A DNA stretch of 64,000 bases. Origin: Bipolaris cookei (Eukaryota > Ascomycota > Dothideomycetes > Pleosporales > Pleosporaceae). The notes beneath the pieces are model-generated. The model worked only from the letters and a program-made list of their open reading frames with translations. It did no database searches and was not told the DNA's origin. Both the position numbers and the translations under genes were made by a program. Position 1 is the stretch's first letter; each line of letters opens with the position of its first letter. The stretch covers positions 124,001 through 188,000 of the forward strand of contig NRSV01000010.1 of assembly GCA_002286855.1 (NCBI GenBank). Direction: 5' to 3'. This document shows positions 47,009 through 56,831 of the stretch, one piece after another.

Positions 47009-47565
47009 CACGCGTTATTGTTGTGAAGGTAGGATAGTGCGGGGAGGTGGCCTGCTCGGTGGTGAAACACGTTATAATGGAATAATAATAATGACTAGGC
47101 TGTCGGGAAGAAGAATGTCAGGAAAGTAGTGTCTGAGAAGCTATATGCACAGAATGTTTGATCAAAAGCACTAAACTGAATGATGATGGCAAAAGAAACA
47201 CGTCGGTGGGTGAAAAAGAAGGAGTAGCTCAAGCAGCAACCGTTTCGTAAGCAATTCGGAGTCGCCTGGTTTGTTTTCTATGTACTTTGAGCATCTGCGT
47301 GCTTTCTAAGGATATCTTGGGTTCAAACACATCCCCTCTCCCCCTTTTCCCCAACTCACATATTTACTGAAGTTTCTTTATGCAAACGAGGGATAAGAAT
47401 TAAAAAAATCGAAAAAAGAGTGCTGAAGATGCTTATGTGACAACCAAGGCATTTAAAGACCCTTATATGAAGAAATAACCAAAAACTACCCGGGAACCGG
47501 CCCTAGCAGCAGGAGCAAAAAAAGGGGAGCGTAGTATGGAGGTCGCCAAGTTCCCTTTTTTTGTT
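47009..47565. other. Intergenic region between the transposase and NAD kinase
   Basis: About 560 bases, AT-rich, with an AATAATAATAATG patch near 47080. It serves as the 3' flank of the NAD kinase gene. No other feature is seen. Confidence 0.45.
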
Positions 47566-49509
47566 TTACAAGAAAGGTAATACTACGCCCTTTCTTATTG
47601 GGCTTCCCCTACCGTCCACGGTGCTGCCATCGGCACTGTATCCGGAATCGCGATCGACGTCGTCATTGTCAAAGTCGATGTCAAAGTCTGGTTCCTTTTC
47701 CTCATCATCCTCAGCGTCCTCCTCATCGCCATCCCACGCTTTTTGCGTTGCGCCGCGCGAGTTCCAGCGCAGGGTGCGACTGATGCTATCGAACCACTCG
47801 GTAGGTTGTGAGAGCACAGTGGGGAAGGGGTACTGAGAGGCTGCGATGGTGACGTGGTCGCCCTGACGAAGCTCAACGCGCCCCTTGCCGTCAAAGGCAC
47901 AGTAAGCGGTGGCGCGCGACTTGAGAGGTACTGCGATCCTGAGAAGCATGCTGTCGTTGAGAAGCATGGGGCGGAAGGACAGAGTGTGAGGGCAGATGGG
48001 GGTCAGGAGAATGGCAGGGATGTCGGGATGGACAAGGGAGCCGCCTGCTGAGAGCGAGTATGCGGTGGAACCAGTGGGCGTGGAGAAAATGCAACCATCT
48101 GCTTGCACGACGGTGAGCAGATTATTGTCGCCGTACAGCTCCAAGTTAGAGACGTAGGGCGATGGGCCGCGGTCGATGACAAGCTCGTTGAGGACCTCGA
48201 ATTGTTCGGCTTCAATGTGTTGAGGTGATCCTTGGGCAGCATTCTTCTGGTAACGGTATACGGTACAAGTGAAGCGCATGCGTAGATTCACGCGCATACC
48301 CGTTTCGCACATGATCTTGTCTAGCGCAGAGCGGTACTGTGCAAACTCAAAGTTGGTAAGGAAACCAAGACTACCGAGCGAGAAGGACAGGATCGGGGGA
48401 ACAATGCGCTGGAAGAGCCACGAAGTGAAGAGAACGGTGCCGTCTCCGCCGAGCGTAAGCACAAGGTCGAAGATCTCTGGGGTTTCCCAGCAGAGATCTG
48501 GAGTCCACCAACGAAGCATGTTCTTGTAGCGGGGGTCCTTTGCCAACAAGGAGGCGGCATCGAAGCGCTTCGACTTGCGCAACTTGTGGTCAACGTAGAC
48601 ATTGACGCCCACGTCCGATCCATAGCGGGAGGTGGTCATGAGCCACTCGGCCAGTTCGCGCGTAAGATATACGAGGTTGTTGTCGCGGGCCTTGGTGACG
48701 ATCATAACATTGCGCACTGTCATCTTGATGGGGCGGCGCTGGAGCTGCTTGGAGACCTCGCGGACACTGCATGCGGTCTGCATGAGCCTGGAGTGCGATA
48801 TTGTCTCGTCTTCGGACATCTCCTCGAGCACCTTGCCCAGGTTGACTGCTTTGTCAAACTTCTTGTGGAAAAAGCAAGGCGATGCAAGCGCCGCCATCTT
48901 ACTGGCAGACATGTCTCCCCCGTGCAGCTCGAGTTCGGAGATGGCCTTGGCAAGCTGCGCTTGGGTGATGCTCTTTGAGCGAGCGCTCTTGCGCGCGTCG
49001 CCCGTATCGTCCGTCACGGCTGGATCCATGGGTTCTGCCAGAAGTGGGGGCCGGGATTGGAGTGCCTTGAGAATAGTTTGACGGGGAATGGCCGAGTCGA
49101 TGGAACAAGCGTTCTTGCGATGTTTTCGGGTGCGGTTCTCGCCAAAGGAAGGTAAACGCGGCAAGACCGAGAGGTTTTCGATGGAAGAAGAGGTGCTAAT
49201 GGCAGTCGAAGATCGGTTTCGAGTATACTCGTCTGATGTCAGACTGGCTGGTTGTTGTGTTACAGCGGAGGAGCCGCCGATCTCAGCGGTTGTGATGGAT
49301 GCATTATACGGTGCGTCCAACGGGCAGTGGACACTGGTTTGCGGAGGTTGGGGTGATTCTGGGCGTTTGAGATTATTTAATGGTGCGTCGGCATTGACGG
49401 ATTTGACGGATTTAAGGTCGGAGGAATTCGAGTTGGTCCGTGGCGACAGGAGTGGGTGCACCCTCGCCGGGCTGTACGGCTCCCCATTTTTGGAAGTGCC
49501 CGATACCAT
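47566..49509 (-). CDS. NAD(+) kinase (Utr1/Pos5 family)
   Basis: A single exon encodes 647 residues; the ATG at 49509 is preceded by an in-frame TGA. The first 260 residues are Ser/Pro-rich and variable, as in filamentous fungal NAD kinases. The catalytic part includes LTLGGDGTVLFTSWLF (GGDG at 354-357, the ATP/NAD-binding Asp), FSLGSLGFLTNFEF, NELVIDRGPSPYVSNLELY and the family signature DGCIFSTPTGSTAYSLSAGG (471-490). The C terminus is very acidic (DEEDAEDDEEKEPDFDIDFD). The enzyme phosphorylates NAD+ to NADP+, feeding reductive biosynthesis and oxidative defence. No mitochondrial presequence is visible, so a cytosolic form is likely. The identification is firm. Confidence 0.96.
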   Translation of the reverse strand: MVSGTSKNGEPYSPARVHPLLSPRTNSNSSDLKSVKSVNADAPLNNLKRPESPQPPQTSVHCPLDAPYNASITTAEIGGSSAVTQQPASLTSDEYTRNRSSTAISTSSSIENLSVLPRLPSFGENRTRKHRKNACSIDSAIPRQTILKALQSRPPLLAEPMDPAVTDDTGDARKSARSKSITQAQLAKAISELELHGGDMSASKMAALASPCFFHKKFDKAVNLGKVLEEMSEDETISHSRLMQTACSVREVSKQLQRRPIKMTVRNVMIVTKARDNNLVYLTRELAEWLMTTSRYGSDVGVNVYVDHKLRKSKRFDAASLLAKDPRYKNMLRWWTPDLCWETPEIFDLVLTLGGDGTVLFTSWLFQRIVPPILSFSLGSLGFLTNFEFAQYRSALDKIMCETGMRVNLRMRFTCTVYRYQKNAAQGSPQHIEAEQFEVLNELVIDRGPSPYVSNLELYGDNNLLTVVQADGCIFSTPTGSTAYSLSAGGSLVHPDIPAILLTPICPHTLSFRPMLLNDSMLLRIAVPLKSRATAYCAFDGKGRVELRQGDHVTIAASQYPFPTVLSQPTEWFDSISRTLRWNSRGATQKAWDGDEEDAEDDEEKEPDFDIDFDNDDVDRDSGYSADGSTVDGRGSPIRKGVVLPFL

Positions 49510-51359
49510 TGTCGCTCAACTAAGTAATATGCCTTGTTTTTGCTGAACCGGCGCCAGTAGAATTTATCTAACCGCCTCCGTGTCCCTAAATGGCTGGTCG
49601 CAGAACTTGGCAGGTGAGATATTAAATTCGGCTTGTGATTCGGCTGCCGCGGTAATGGATATATACAATGAAGGAGAAACGTAGCCAGACGGTTCGGTCG
49701 GATGAAATTGAAGTACGTAGGCGAATACAAAACAGAGAGAACAAAGGAGGCAGTGAAATGTGCTACTGCATGGGCGTGAATCGTGTTGGTCCTGGTTGCT
49801 TGGTTGCTTGGTTGCAAGAGATGGAGATATTGACAATGGTGAAGGAAGAGTCCGGCTCGACCAATAAAAGTAAGAAGCGAAAAAAGAAGAGGGGAAAAGA
49901 AGAGAGTGGGAGAAGGGCACGCGACGAGACGAGAAGCCGCGTGGCAGAAGGGCGAGCGCGCAATACAGAAAAAGGCTGTAGTGCAGGTTGAGGCAGCTAT
50001 TAGGCACGATGTAAGACGTTCTATATTGACTTGACGTCTGCACAACATCGCTGCCATCGCCATCCTGACGCAAAGCCACACCACAGTCCCACGCGCCAGC
50101 CTCAAACAAAGTTACCGTCACTATGTTGCGGCTAACCCGCCGGGTCGTTGTGACACTCCGTGTGTCACAAAACTCGTGGGGCCCCTTCGGACATTCTACC
50201 AAACATAGAACAAGACCACACTCCAACCACAGCTTTAACACACAACCCTTCACGCCTCAGGCGGCCCAGAAGCAGCTGTGAACCTGTCTCATTAGGCACG
50301 CTCCACCAGACGGCCATGCCCCTCGACTGTCAACAATCCTTCGAGAGCATTGAGAAAAGTTATTCGGTGAGCGAGGCCTCGCGTATGTACATGGTTGTCC
50401 CGGCCATCGGCTCATAGTGACGCCCTCCGGGTTTGATCCACACTTCACCGCCAGGCTTCGGGTCATTCCCATCGTATCGTTCAGAACAAACGCTTTCAGG
50501 CAGATATGCCAGGCTGCGTTGCTGCACAACAAAGGAGTTTCTCCATGGACACAGTGTCCCAGATGTAGACTAGCTTGCTCCTATCTATAATGGACCACCT
50601 TGATGCAGATCGACTTCTGGTACAGGGACAGTTTGGGCCAGACCGCTCACTCCTCGCTAGAAGCCGAGTTTCGCAACAACTTGACCAAGCGGGAGGATAC
50701 GGCATGAACCTGCTTGCCGTCAAGACCGACGGCCCACACACTTCATACACCTCACATGGCTAGTCGTGGTACATGTCGCGTATAGTACAGAGCACAATGG
50801 GCTCATGTTTGCAGCCCTTGGTGTTGCAGCGCCCGCTCGCGGCATTTGCATCCAGTTGCCGACTCTCCACCTGACGCTGCGTGCTGAAACACGTGCATCT
50901 TACTGGCTGAACGTCGACCTGAATGCGCGCACCTTTCATGCCCTGCCATCTTTCCTCAGCGCTTCTGTGGAGAGAAGATAAGATTACCGCTACATACTGG
51001 CAGATGACAGTAGCCTTGTGAAGCGCTTGTGATACAAACAATCAATATATTGCTGACGGTACATCCCTTGTGTATCAGATGGGATTGGTAAGTGAACGAT
51101 GGTCATAGGGTCAAATTCAGGAGGTAGTAAGAGATATCAAAGTATGGCGCTGCAGCTAGGTATTGTATATTTTGGTCTCTTGATCAGCCTCGATGGTTGT
51201 TCCAGAATGTCTAGCCTGTATGCAGTGTGAAATAGTTGCTGAAATTCTGAAGACTTTTTTGTGTACAGATGTGCATGACCTTGCAGTCTTCTTATAGCCA
51301 TCGACATATCGTGGTATCTAGTGAAGTCGTAACTAAAGGAAAAATTGCAAGTGAGGCGC
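49510..51359. other. Intergenic region
   Basis: About 1.85 kb between NAD kinase and spermidine synthase. Overlapping ORFs on both strands occur, for example a 62-codon plus ORF at 50575, but none has a family signature. The left part is the NAD kinase promoter. Confidence 0.45.
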
Positions 51360-52495
51360 CTATCGGAGAGCCTTGCGAGCAAAGGTAGGCAGAACAAAGG
51401 CCGCCTCGTGAATCTCCTTGCTGTAGTACCTGCACAGCGACTCCTCCTCTTCAGCAGACCAGCTGCGGAGAGGCTTCTTGAGGTTGAGGTTGGCGTCCTT
51501 GCTGCAGACCATGAAGCCGATCTGGCCGGATGGGTACGTGGGGATGGTAGTATACGCATACTCGACGTTGGGGAAGACTTCCTTGCAAGCCTTCTTGAGA
51601 TTGACGATAAGGGGCATGTGGAGCCACTGGTTCTCAGCTACATGGTAACAACATTAGCCGCTGGCCATAAAAAACACCTGTTCGGCGTATCGAAGTCGCT
51701 GAAAAAAGGTGGGCATAGATTAAGGGGTTGAGAGAGGGCTTACAACCTTGGGTGGTAATGACACCGCCTTCGCGGAGCGCTCCGTTGAGGAGTTCAAAGT
51801 ATGCCTTCTGGAACAGAGCCTCAGCGGGACCCTCTGGGTCACTAGAGTCGGTGATGATGACGTCAAATTCGCCCTTCTTGTCCTCGAGGAACTTGAAGCC
51901 ATCGCCAACGATGGTGGTGGTCTTGGGGTGCTCGAAACCGACGGACATGCCGGGCAGGTACTGCTTGGAGAGGCGGATGACAGCTTCGTCAATGTCGCAG
52001 AGGACAGCCTCCTTGACGCAGTCGTGCTTGACAACCTCACGGAGCACACCACCGTCACCGCCGCCAATAACCAAGACCTTCTCGGGGTTGGGGTGGGAGT
52101 TCATGGCGAGGTGGGTGATCATCTCCTGGTAGCTATGGTGCCATCAGCCAATGTGTATACATGCTATCATGTACGATGCAACATACGAGAATTCATCGCG
52201 CTCGGTGCACTGAATGACGTTGTCGAGGACGAGGACGGTGCCGTAGTCGGTCGATTCGAAGATGAGGACGTCCTGGTACTGGCTTTTCTCGTGGTGAAGA
52301 ACCTCCTTGACCTGGAGCGTCATGGCCTGACCGGGCCACATACCAGAAATCTCACGGAACCAGCCATCTAGGGTCGTAAGTTAGCCACTGCTTCTCTATA
52401 CTACTAACACGCGCAGCAAGCAGCCGGCTTCTATCTCGCAAAAGAAAAAGTGTGCCGCTTTACCCTTGATGGTGGGGTGCTCAATGGAAGGCATC
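51360..52495 (-). CDS. SPE3: Spermidine synthase
   Basis: Four exons (52495-52465, 52367-52187, 52132-51747, 51637-51360) encode 291 residues, the normal length. The N terminus is MPSIEHPTIKDGWFREIS, followed by the substrate-binding region TLQVKEVLHHEKSQYQDVL and DNVIQCTERDEFSYQEM. The dcSAM-binding motif VLVIGGGDGGVLREVVKH and the catalytic Asp region DVIITDSSDPEGPAEALFQ follow, then TTIPTYPSGQIGFMVCS near the end. The enzyme transfers aminopropyl from decarboxylated SAM to putrescine in the cytosol. A TATA-like element lies about 110 bases upstream of the start. It is divergent from the methyltransferase gene, whose start is 555 bases away. The identification is firm. Confidence 0.96.
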
Positions 52496-52602
52496 TTGTT
52501 AAGAAGAGTACGTGTAAAGGCGAGACGGGCGTGTATGAGAGGTGTGATGGACCTGGAGTAGCGAATGCGGAAAGAGATAGAGGATTGACAGAGCCGCCAA
52601 CG

Positions 52603-52613
52603 GATATATATGG
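52603..52613 (-). promoter_or_regulatory. TATA-like element of the spermidine synthase gene
   Basis: The minus strand reads CCATATATATC about 110 bases before the spermidine synthase ATG. This is position and consensus only. Confidence 0.4.
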
Positions 52614-52970
52614 GGAGCTTCAGTTTGGCCGAGTTTTGAGTTTTCCCAGTGTTTGCGTTGGTTGGGCACAATTTTCTAGATCGATGCACGTCACTGGTCG
52701 CGGGCGGAATTGCCCCGCCATCCCCCACCTCCCTACTGGGTATGTCCAGCCGCCCAAAGTCCCATTTCCCCGGTCATCTTTTTCCATGTACGTTTATTTG
52801 ATCCTAGGCGATCGACTGTGCGTCACAATGTAGTTTGCGATTGTGTTTATGAGCAGGCAGCAATGTTGCGGATCATCGGGCTGATCACGGAGCCGACGTG
52901 ATGTAGAGGGCGCCACAAGCGCGAATGGCTGATAATCAGGGTGGTGTAGATAGTTGCAGTCGATAGACGC

Positions 52971-52977
52971 ATAAATA
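52971..52977 (+). promoter_or_regulatory. TATA-like element of the methyltransferase gene
   Basis: ATAAATA lies about 75 bases before the methyltransferase ATG, within a 555-base divergent promoter region. Confidence 0.4.
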
Positions 52978-53050
52978 GAGGGATACTGGGCATTGGGCAG
53001 CATACATCAAACACGCTGTCGTCCGTGCAAACAAATTATCAAAATAGAAA

Positions 53051-53993
53051 ATGTCTGAGCAAGCTCCAAACAAAAACGCCACTCAGGAGGAGCGCAGTGC
53101 GGTTGAGCGGATTGTTACGACCAAAGCTTATATCGATAATCCCGAGCTACTACCGTGGTATACAAAAGATATCGAAGAGCCCAAACCTGCCGTCAGGGAC
53201 CTGTTTGAGAACTACAGCAAGGTACCCTTGACTGACGTCGTAGCGCACATCAAGTATGTCAGGGATGAAGCCTTCAAGATAGTAAGCCTGCCTTACTACG
53301 TATAGTAGCCTCACTAACATTATCATGCAGTTTCCTTACCCATGTTTGGGCAATTGGGGCTTTCTCAACTTCTCAATCGGAGTAGGACCGGCTTACCAGG
53401 AAGTCGTCAGGCGTATCAAGGATGGAGAGCAATTCCTCGACCTCGGATGCTGCATGGGCCAGGACATCCGCAAGCTGGTTCATGACGGCGTCCCGTCAGC
53501 AAACACATATGCCTCGGATCTCAAAAAGACCTTTTGGGACTTGGGTTATGACATGTTCCTCGACAAGTCGAGCCTAAAGACGCAGTTTCTTGAAGCCGAC
53601 ATCTTTGACGCCGATTCTCAATTGAAGCAGCTGGATGGCAAGATTGATATCATCAATGCGGCCTCTTTCTTCCACCTTTTCGACTGGGATGACCAGTTCA
53701 AGGCAGAGAAACGCGTTGTTCAGCTATTGAAACCAGTGCCCAATGCTCTGATCGTTGGGCGGCAAGGAGGTCAGCCCGAAGCGGGCACCTTTTCGCATGT
53801 GATGAAGGACCAGACTGCTTTCTGGCACAGCCCCGAGTCATGGAAGGATATGTGGAAGCAAGTTGGTGAGGAGACTGGGACTGAATGGAAAGTCGATGCT
53901 GTACTTGGCGAAGAAGATTTGTCAAAGAGGATGAAGACCAGGCTTGTACCTGCTGGGACAAGATACATGACATTTACCATTCGAAGAGTCTAA
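53051..53993 (+). CDS. SAM-dependent methyltransferase, fungal secondary-metabolism type (AusD/Trt5-like)
   Basis: Two exons, 53051-53281 and 53331-53993, encode 297 residues, starting MSEQAPNKNATQEERSAVER. SAM-binding motif I is FLDLGCCMGQDIRKL (about residues 112-126). The acidic motif-II position follows in TYASDLKKTFWDLG, and NAASFFHLFDWDDQ matches motif IV. The N-terminal region with WYTKDIEEPKPAVRDLFENYS and the block FPYPCLGNWGFLNFSI fit the small-molecule methyltransferases found in fungal meroterpenoid clusters. No polyketide synthase, terpene cyclase or P450 is present within the window, so the substrate is unknown and it may be a stand-alone or relocated gene. The splice restores EAFKI-FPYPCLGNWG in frame. 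Confidence 0.83.
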
Positions 53994-54419
53994 AACGGGT
54001 GTATAGCTAAGGAAATGGAGTTTTATGATATCAATCTAAATCAACACGGTACGTGACCCGCAAATTGGACAAAAAAAAGGTTGCAAAGCAAAAACATACG
54101 ACAGCGGGGATTCGCTAGTGGTCACCCACCTAACTACTAATCCGCCGGTAAACTGCTTGTATAGGGCAGATCGGACGGGATGCCTAATTCTCAGTTTCCA
54201 ATGGTCGTATGTACTAGAGTAATAAAAGTTAACTCAATATATTGGCGGGAATAGACACATTCCTGAAGAAGATTGCCTTGGAAGCTGAAATGTGGGGGAC
54301 AACCCCTGCCAAGACCCTGCCATAACAAAGCCGCTACTCACAACACACACAGGCGCCTCAATCTCACGTCCACGACACCTTGCTGAAACCTGTTTGCTTG
54401 GTATAAACCGAGGCCGGAT
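53994..54419. other. Intergenic region
   Basis: About 430 bases after the methyltransferase. It includes the stretch immediately upstream of the NLR-like fragment, which looks weakly coding but cannot be assigned. Confidence 0.4.
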
Positions 54420-54926
54420 GTGCATGCACGCCTTTATCTGAGCGAAAGCGAGAAGACGCAACGGGTTCTTTTCACAAACAAAGAAGGAAAGCAGGTGCGC
54501 GTGAGAGACGTCCTGGACAAAGTGTCTGGTTGGGTCGACCAGTTCATTCACATTGGAGATGCAGCAGTCCAATACGACCCGGCGCATGCCGCACTTCCTT
54601 GGGCTGGTGTTAAGCTGCTTTTCCAGGTACCTATCAACTTGCTGCTGAACATGAGTACTATCTAATCATGCTATAGCTGACCATCAACGACTACCAAATC
54701 TTTGGGGGGTCTACTGGAGAGTGTAGAAACTGTATTAAGTATGATAGCCAGATATACAGCTGTGCAGACACGGGTTCTTGTTAGAGACCCTGTGATAACG
54801 CGGCAGCTCTCCACCACTTTGGCCCAGCTTTATGCGGCCGCCTTGAGATTCCTAGCGGATGCCTATAGTTATTACAAAAAGAGCACATTAAGTAAGCTAA
54901 CGTACAAGATACATGTTACTATGTAG
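54420..54926 (+). pseudogene. Fragment of a fungal NLR (NACHT_N-type N-terminal domain), frameshifted
   Basis: The segment TNKEGKQVRVRDVLDKVSGW, followed by VQYDPAHAALPWAGVKLLFQ, is typical of the N-terminal helical domain of fungal NACHT/NWD NLR-like proteins. After a GTACCT...CTATAG intron the homology continues TINDYQIF, then in another frame LLESVETVLSMIARYT and QLYAAALRFLADAYSYYKKS. A run of six G near 54704-54709 shifts the frame; five would keep it open. No NACHT ATPase, ankyrin or WD40 region follows. This is a broken relic rather than an intact receptor. The limits are approximate and the left end may extend further. Confidence 0.65.
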
Positions 54927-55302
54927 AAGTTCTTCGTTGCTGTGCTTCTAAGATGCTAATTTGATAAACTCCCTAGAACAAGTAGGTAGGATACCATGAT
55001 GTTGACAAAGGCATAAGGGATTGGTGTTACGGCGTTATTCTTTTCATGTACTGTAGGCGGAAAGAAATATGATCAAGCGTATGTATCTGGGTTTCACATA
55101 GAACAAGGAGGATAACAAGAAGAAAAAGAAGTGTCTGTTCAAGGCCGATTTCGTATTAACATGTCTGCCTCCTGAAACACTGTTACAAAGCGATCTCATA
55201 TTCTCAGTAAGAAGTTTCGACATTATGAGATCGACCTAGACCATTCCAACGACTTGTGCCTCTGTATTCAGCATTGTTGGAACAAGTGATGATATCTCAT
55301 CC
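54927..55302. other. Intergenic region
   Basis: About 380 bases between the NLR relic and the 3' end of the LRAT-like gene. No feature is recognised. Confidence 0.45.
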
Positions 55303-56286
55303 CTATTTGTAGAATAACCATGTGGAGATAAGCGTTCCAAACATCATGATCCCTGCTGGCATGTTGCCTTGATCAAACATAAGGAATGCTGCTGCGATCA
55401 ATACCACGTTTGTCTTCCTAAAACCTATATCCGAGCGGTTGAGCAGATCTGCTGGAATTACTTCCGGTTCTAGCCCGAATCCCAAATGGACATCTGGCTG
55501 CGGTTCAGGGGGGTCATTCCATCCAATTTGGCTACGTCTTTTCACATCCTGGAAGTATTTATACCAGCTTTCGACAGAGATAACTTTTGATAATTTCTCA
55601 CAGAAGATTTCGCAGTTGTTGGACCGAAGATGGTATGGTCCCTGTGAGTAGACTACTTTATGTGCTGTGGAAATACATTCAGTAATCTGGCTATGACCTT
55701 CACCTTGCAGCGACATACCTGAATCCAGAACTTCTGGGTAACCCAGAGACGTGAAACCAGTGGCCTCGAACTTCGAGTTTTTGTCATACACCCAGATGCT
55801 GTTCTGCTCTTTCAAATTTCCATGATTTGCGTCGCCCATAGTGAACCCGTAACAATGCCCAGAGAAGGTTCCGCTCGCCTGGTCTCGTTCTAGGACCACT
55901 AGCCGAGCATGCGAAAAGCCGGATGCGTATGTTAGCATCCGATATATGAAACCTTGTCCGTAGATTACGCTGTCGTTGTTCACGATTGCTTTCTTGACCG
56001 CACCCCTTGACATGCGTTGCTGTTGCGCTATCTGATCTACCTCTTCATCCGCACATAGAATATCCGCGACGCAGTCTTTCACGCGAACTTTTGCCTCCTC
56101 CAGAGATGGACGGCCTGGTGGCACAGATTGCGCCTGCTCCTGTGCTCTGTCCTTCAGCCACTGGTCTTTAAGCTTCTCTGCGCCTCTGTAATTCTTCTGG
56201 TATTCGAATACCACCAACTTGTGTCTGTGTGGCCATGAGGGAAGTTCGTTGAACAATGCTTCTAATTTCGACTGTGGATGTGACAT
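55303..56286 (-). CDS. Hypothetical protein with LRAT/NlpC-like Cys motif and C-terminal membrane segments
   Basis: A single-exon minus-strand frame encodes 327 residues from MSHPQSKLEA. I do not recognise a named family. The central part has SHARLVVLE (His126) and later YHLRSNNCEIFCEKL (Cys225). The Asn-Asn-Cys-Glu with preceding Tyr resembles the catalytic Cys signature of LRAT-like, circularly permuted papain-fold proteins, where a His upstream completes the site. Residues about 293-325 form one or two hydrophobic stretches (VVLIAAAFLMF and AGIMMFGTLISTWLF), so a membrane anchor is likely. The N-terminal third is charged and helical, with Gln/Lys/Glu repeats. It is divergent from a HET-domain gene with about 545 bases between starts. 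The enzyme assignment is inference from a short motif and is uncertain. Confidence 0.7.
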   Translation of the reverse strand: MSHPQSKLEALFNELPSWPHRHKLVVFEYQKNYRGAEKLKDQWLKDRAQEQAQSVPPGRPSLEEAKVRVKDCVADILCADEEVDQIAQQQRMSRGAVKKAIVNNDSVIYGQGFIYRMLTYASGFSHARLVVLERDQASGTFSGHCYGFTMGDANHGNLKEQNSIWVYDKNSKFEATGFTSLGYPEVLDSGMSLQGEGHSQITECISTAHKVVYSQGPYHLRSNNCEIFCEKLSKVISVESWYKYFQDVKRRSQIGWNDPPEPQPDVHLGFGLEPEVIPADLLNRSDIGFRKTNVVLIAAAFLMFDQGNMPAGIMMFGTLISTWLFYK

Positions 56287-56831
56287 TTTGCGGTGCGCTC
56301 AGCCTTGTGATGCAAAGAAATTCTGCTATAACAGAAATGTCGATTAAGATCAAGCCGCGTCCAATATATGGATTTTCACCGAGCCTGAGTGAACTGGTGC
56401 CCAAGGCTGATGCTGGAAGGTCTAGAGCTGTGGCTGTATGACTTTGGGCTGCATTGCTCAGAAGGCAAAGTCTGCCTCATCTGCTCGACCAATAATGACG
56501 ACCATTGCTATTCTGCAGGTGCACTATGGTGCAGTATCAACCGAAGGTGCAGACGATGCTGGGTACTTCCGTCCAATAGTCATACGACACGAGCTCCGAT
56601 GCAAAAGCCAGGCATGGGATCATGTTGTTGCCCTGGTTGCCTAAGTCTCAGCCTTGCTTTGCGAGAGGCAGGAAACGAACTCACGGGCAAGGATCTGAAC
56701 TCCTGATTGCTAGTTATCCATATCTGATGGAGCATTCTGCATGAAGTCAAGGTGATAATCGTAATCATGACTTCATTATCTACGCATCCGAATTATACCT
56801 CGACCAACGCTGTTACAGCCTGTTTTCGTCG
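56287..56831. other. Divergent intergenic region of the LRAT-like/HET pair
   Basis: About 545 bases shared by the two divergent genes. Nothing else is recognised in it. Confidence 0.5.

Noticed and set aside
45776..47080. Possible terminal inverted repeat (AGGCCGCCAC on the left, AGGCCACC on the right minus strand)
   Set aside because: The match is short and imperfect and has no clear TA duplication, so I do not claim element ends.
49377..50253. Minus ORFs of 229 and 242 codons upstream of NAD kinase
   Set aside because: They overlap the NAD kinase promoter and start, have Phe/Ser/Leu-rich random composition and no family match.
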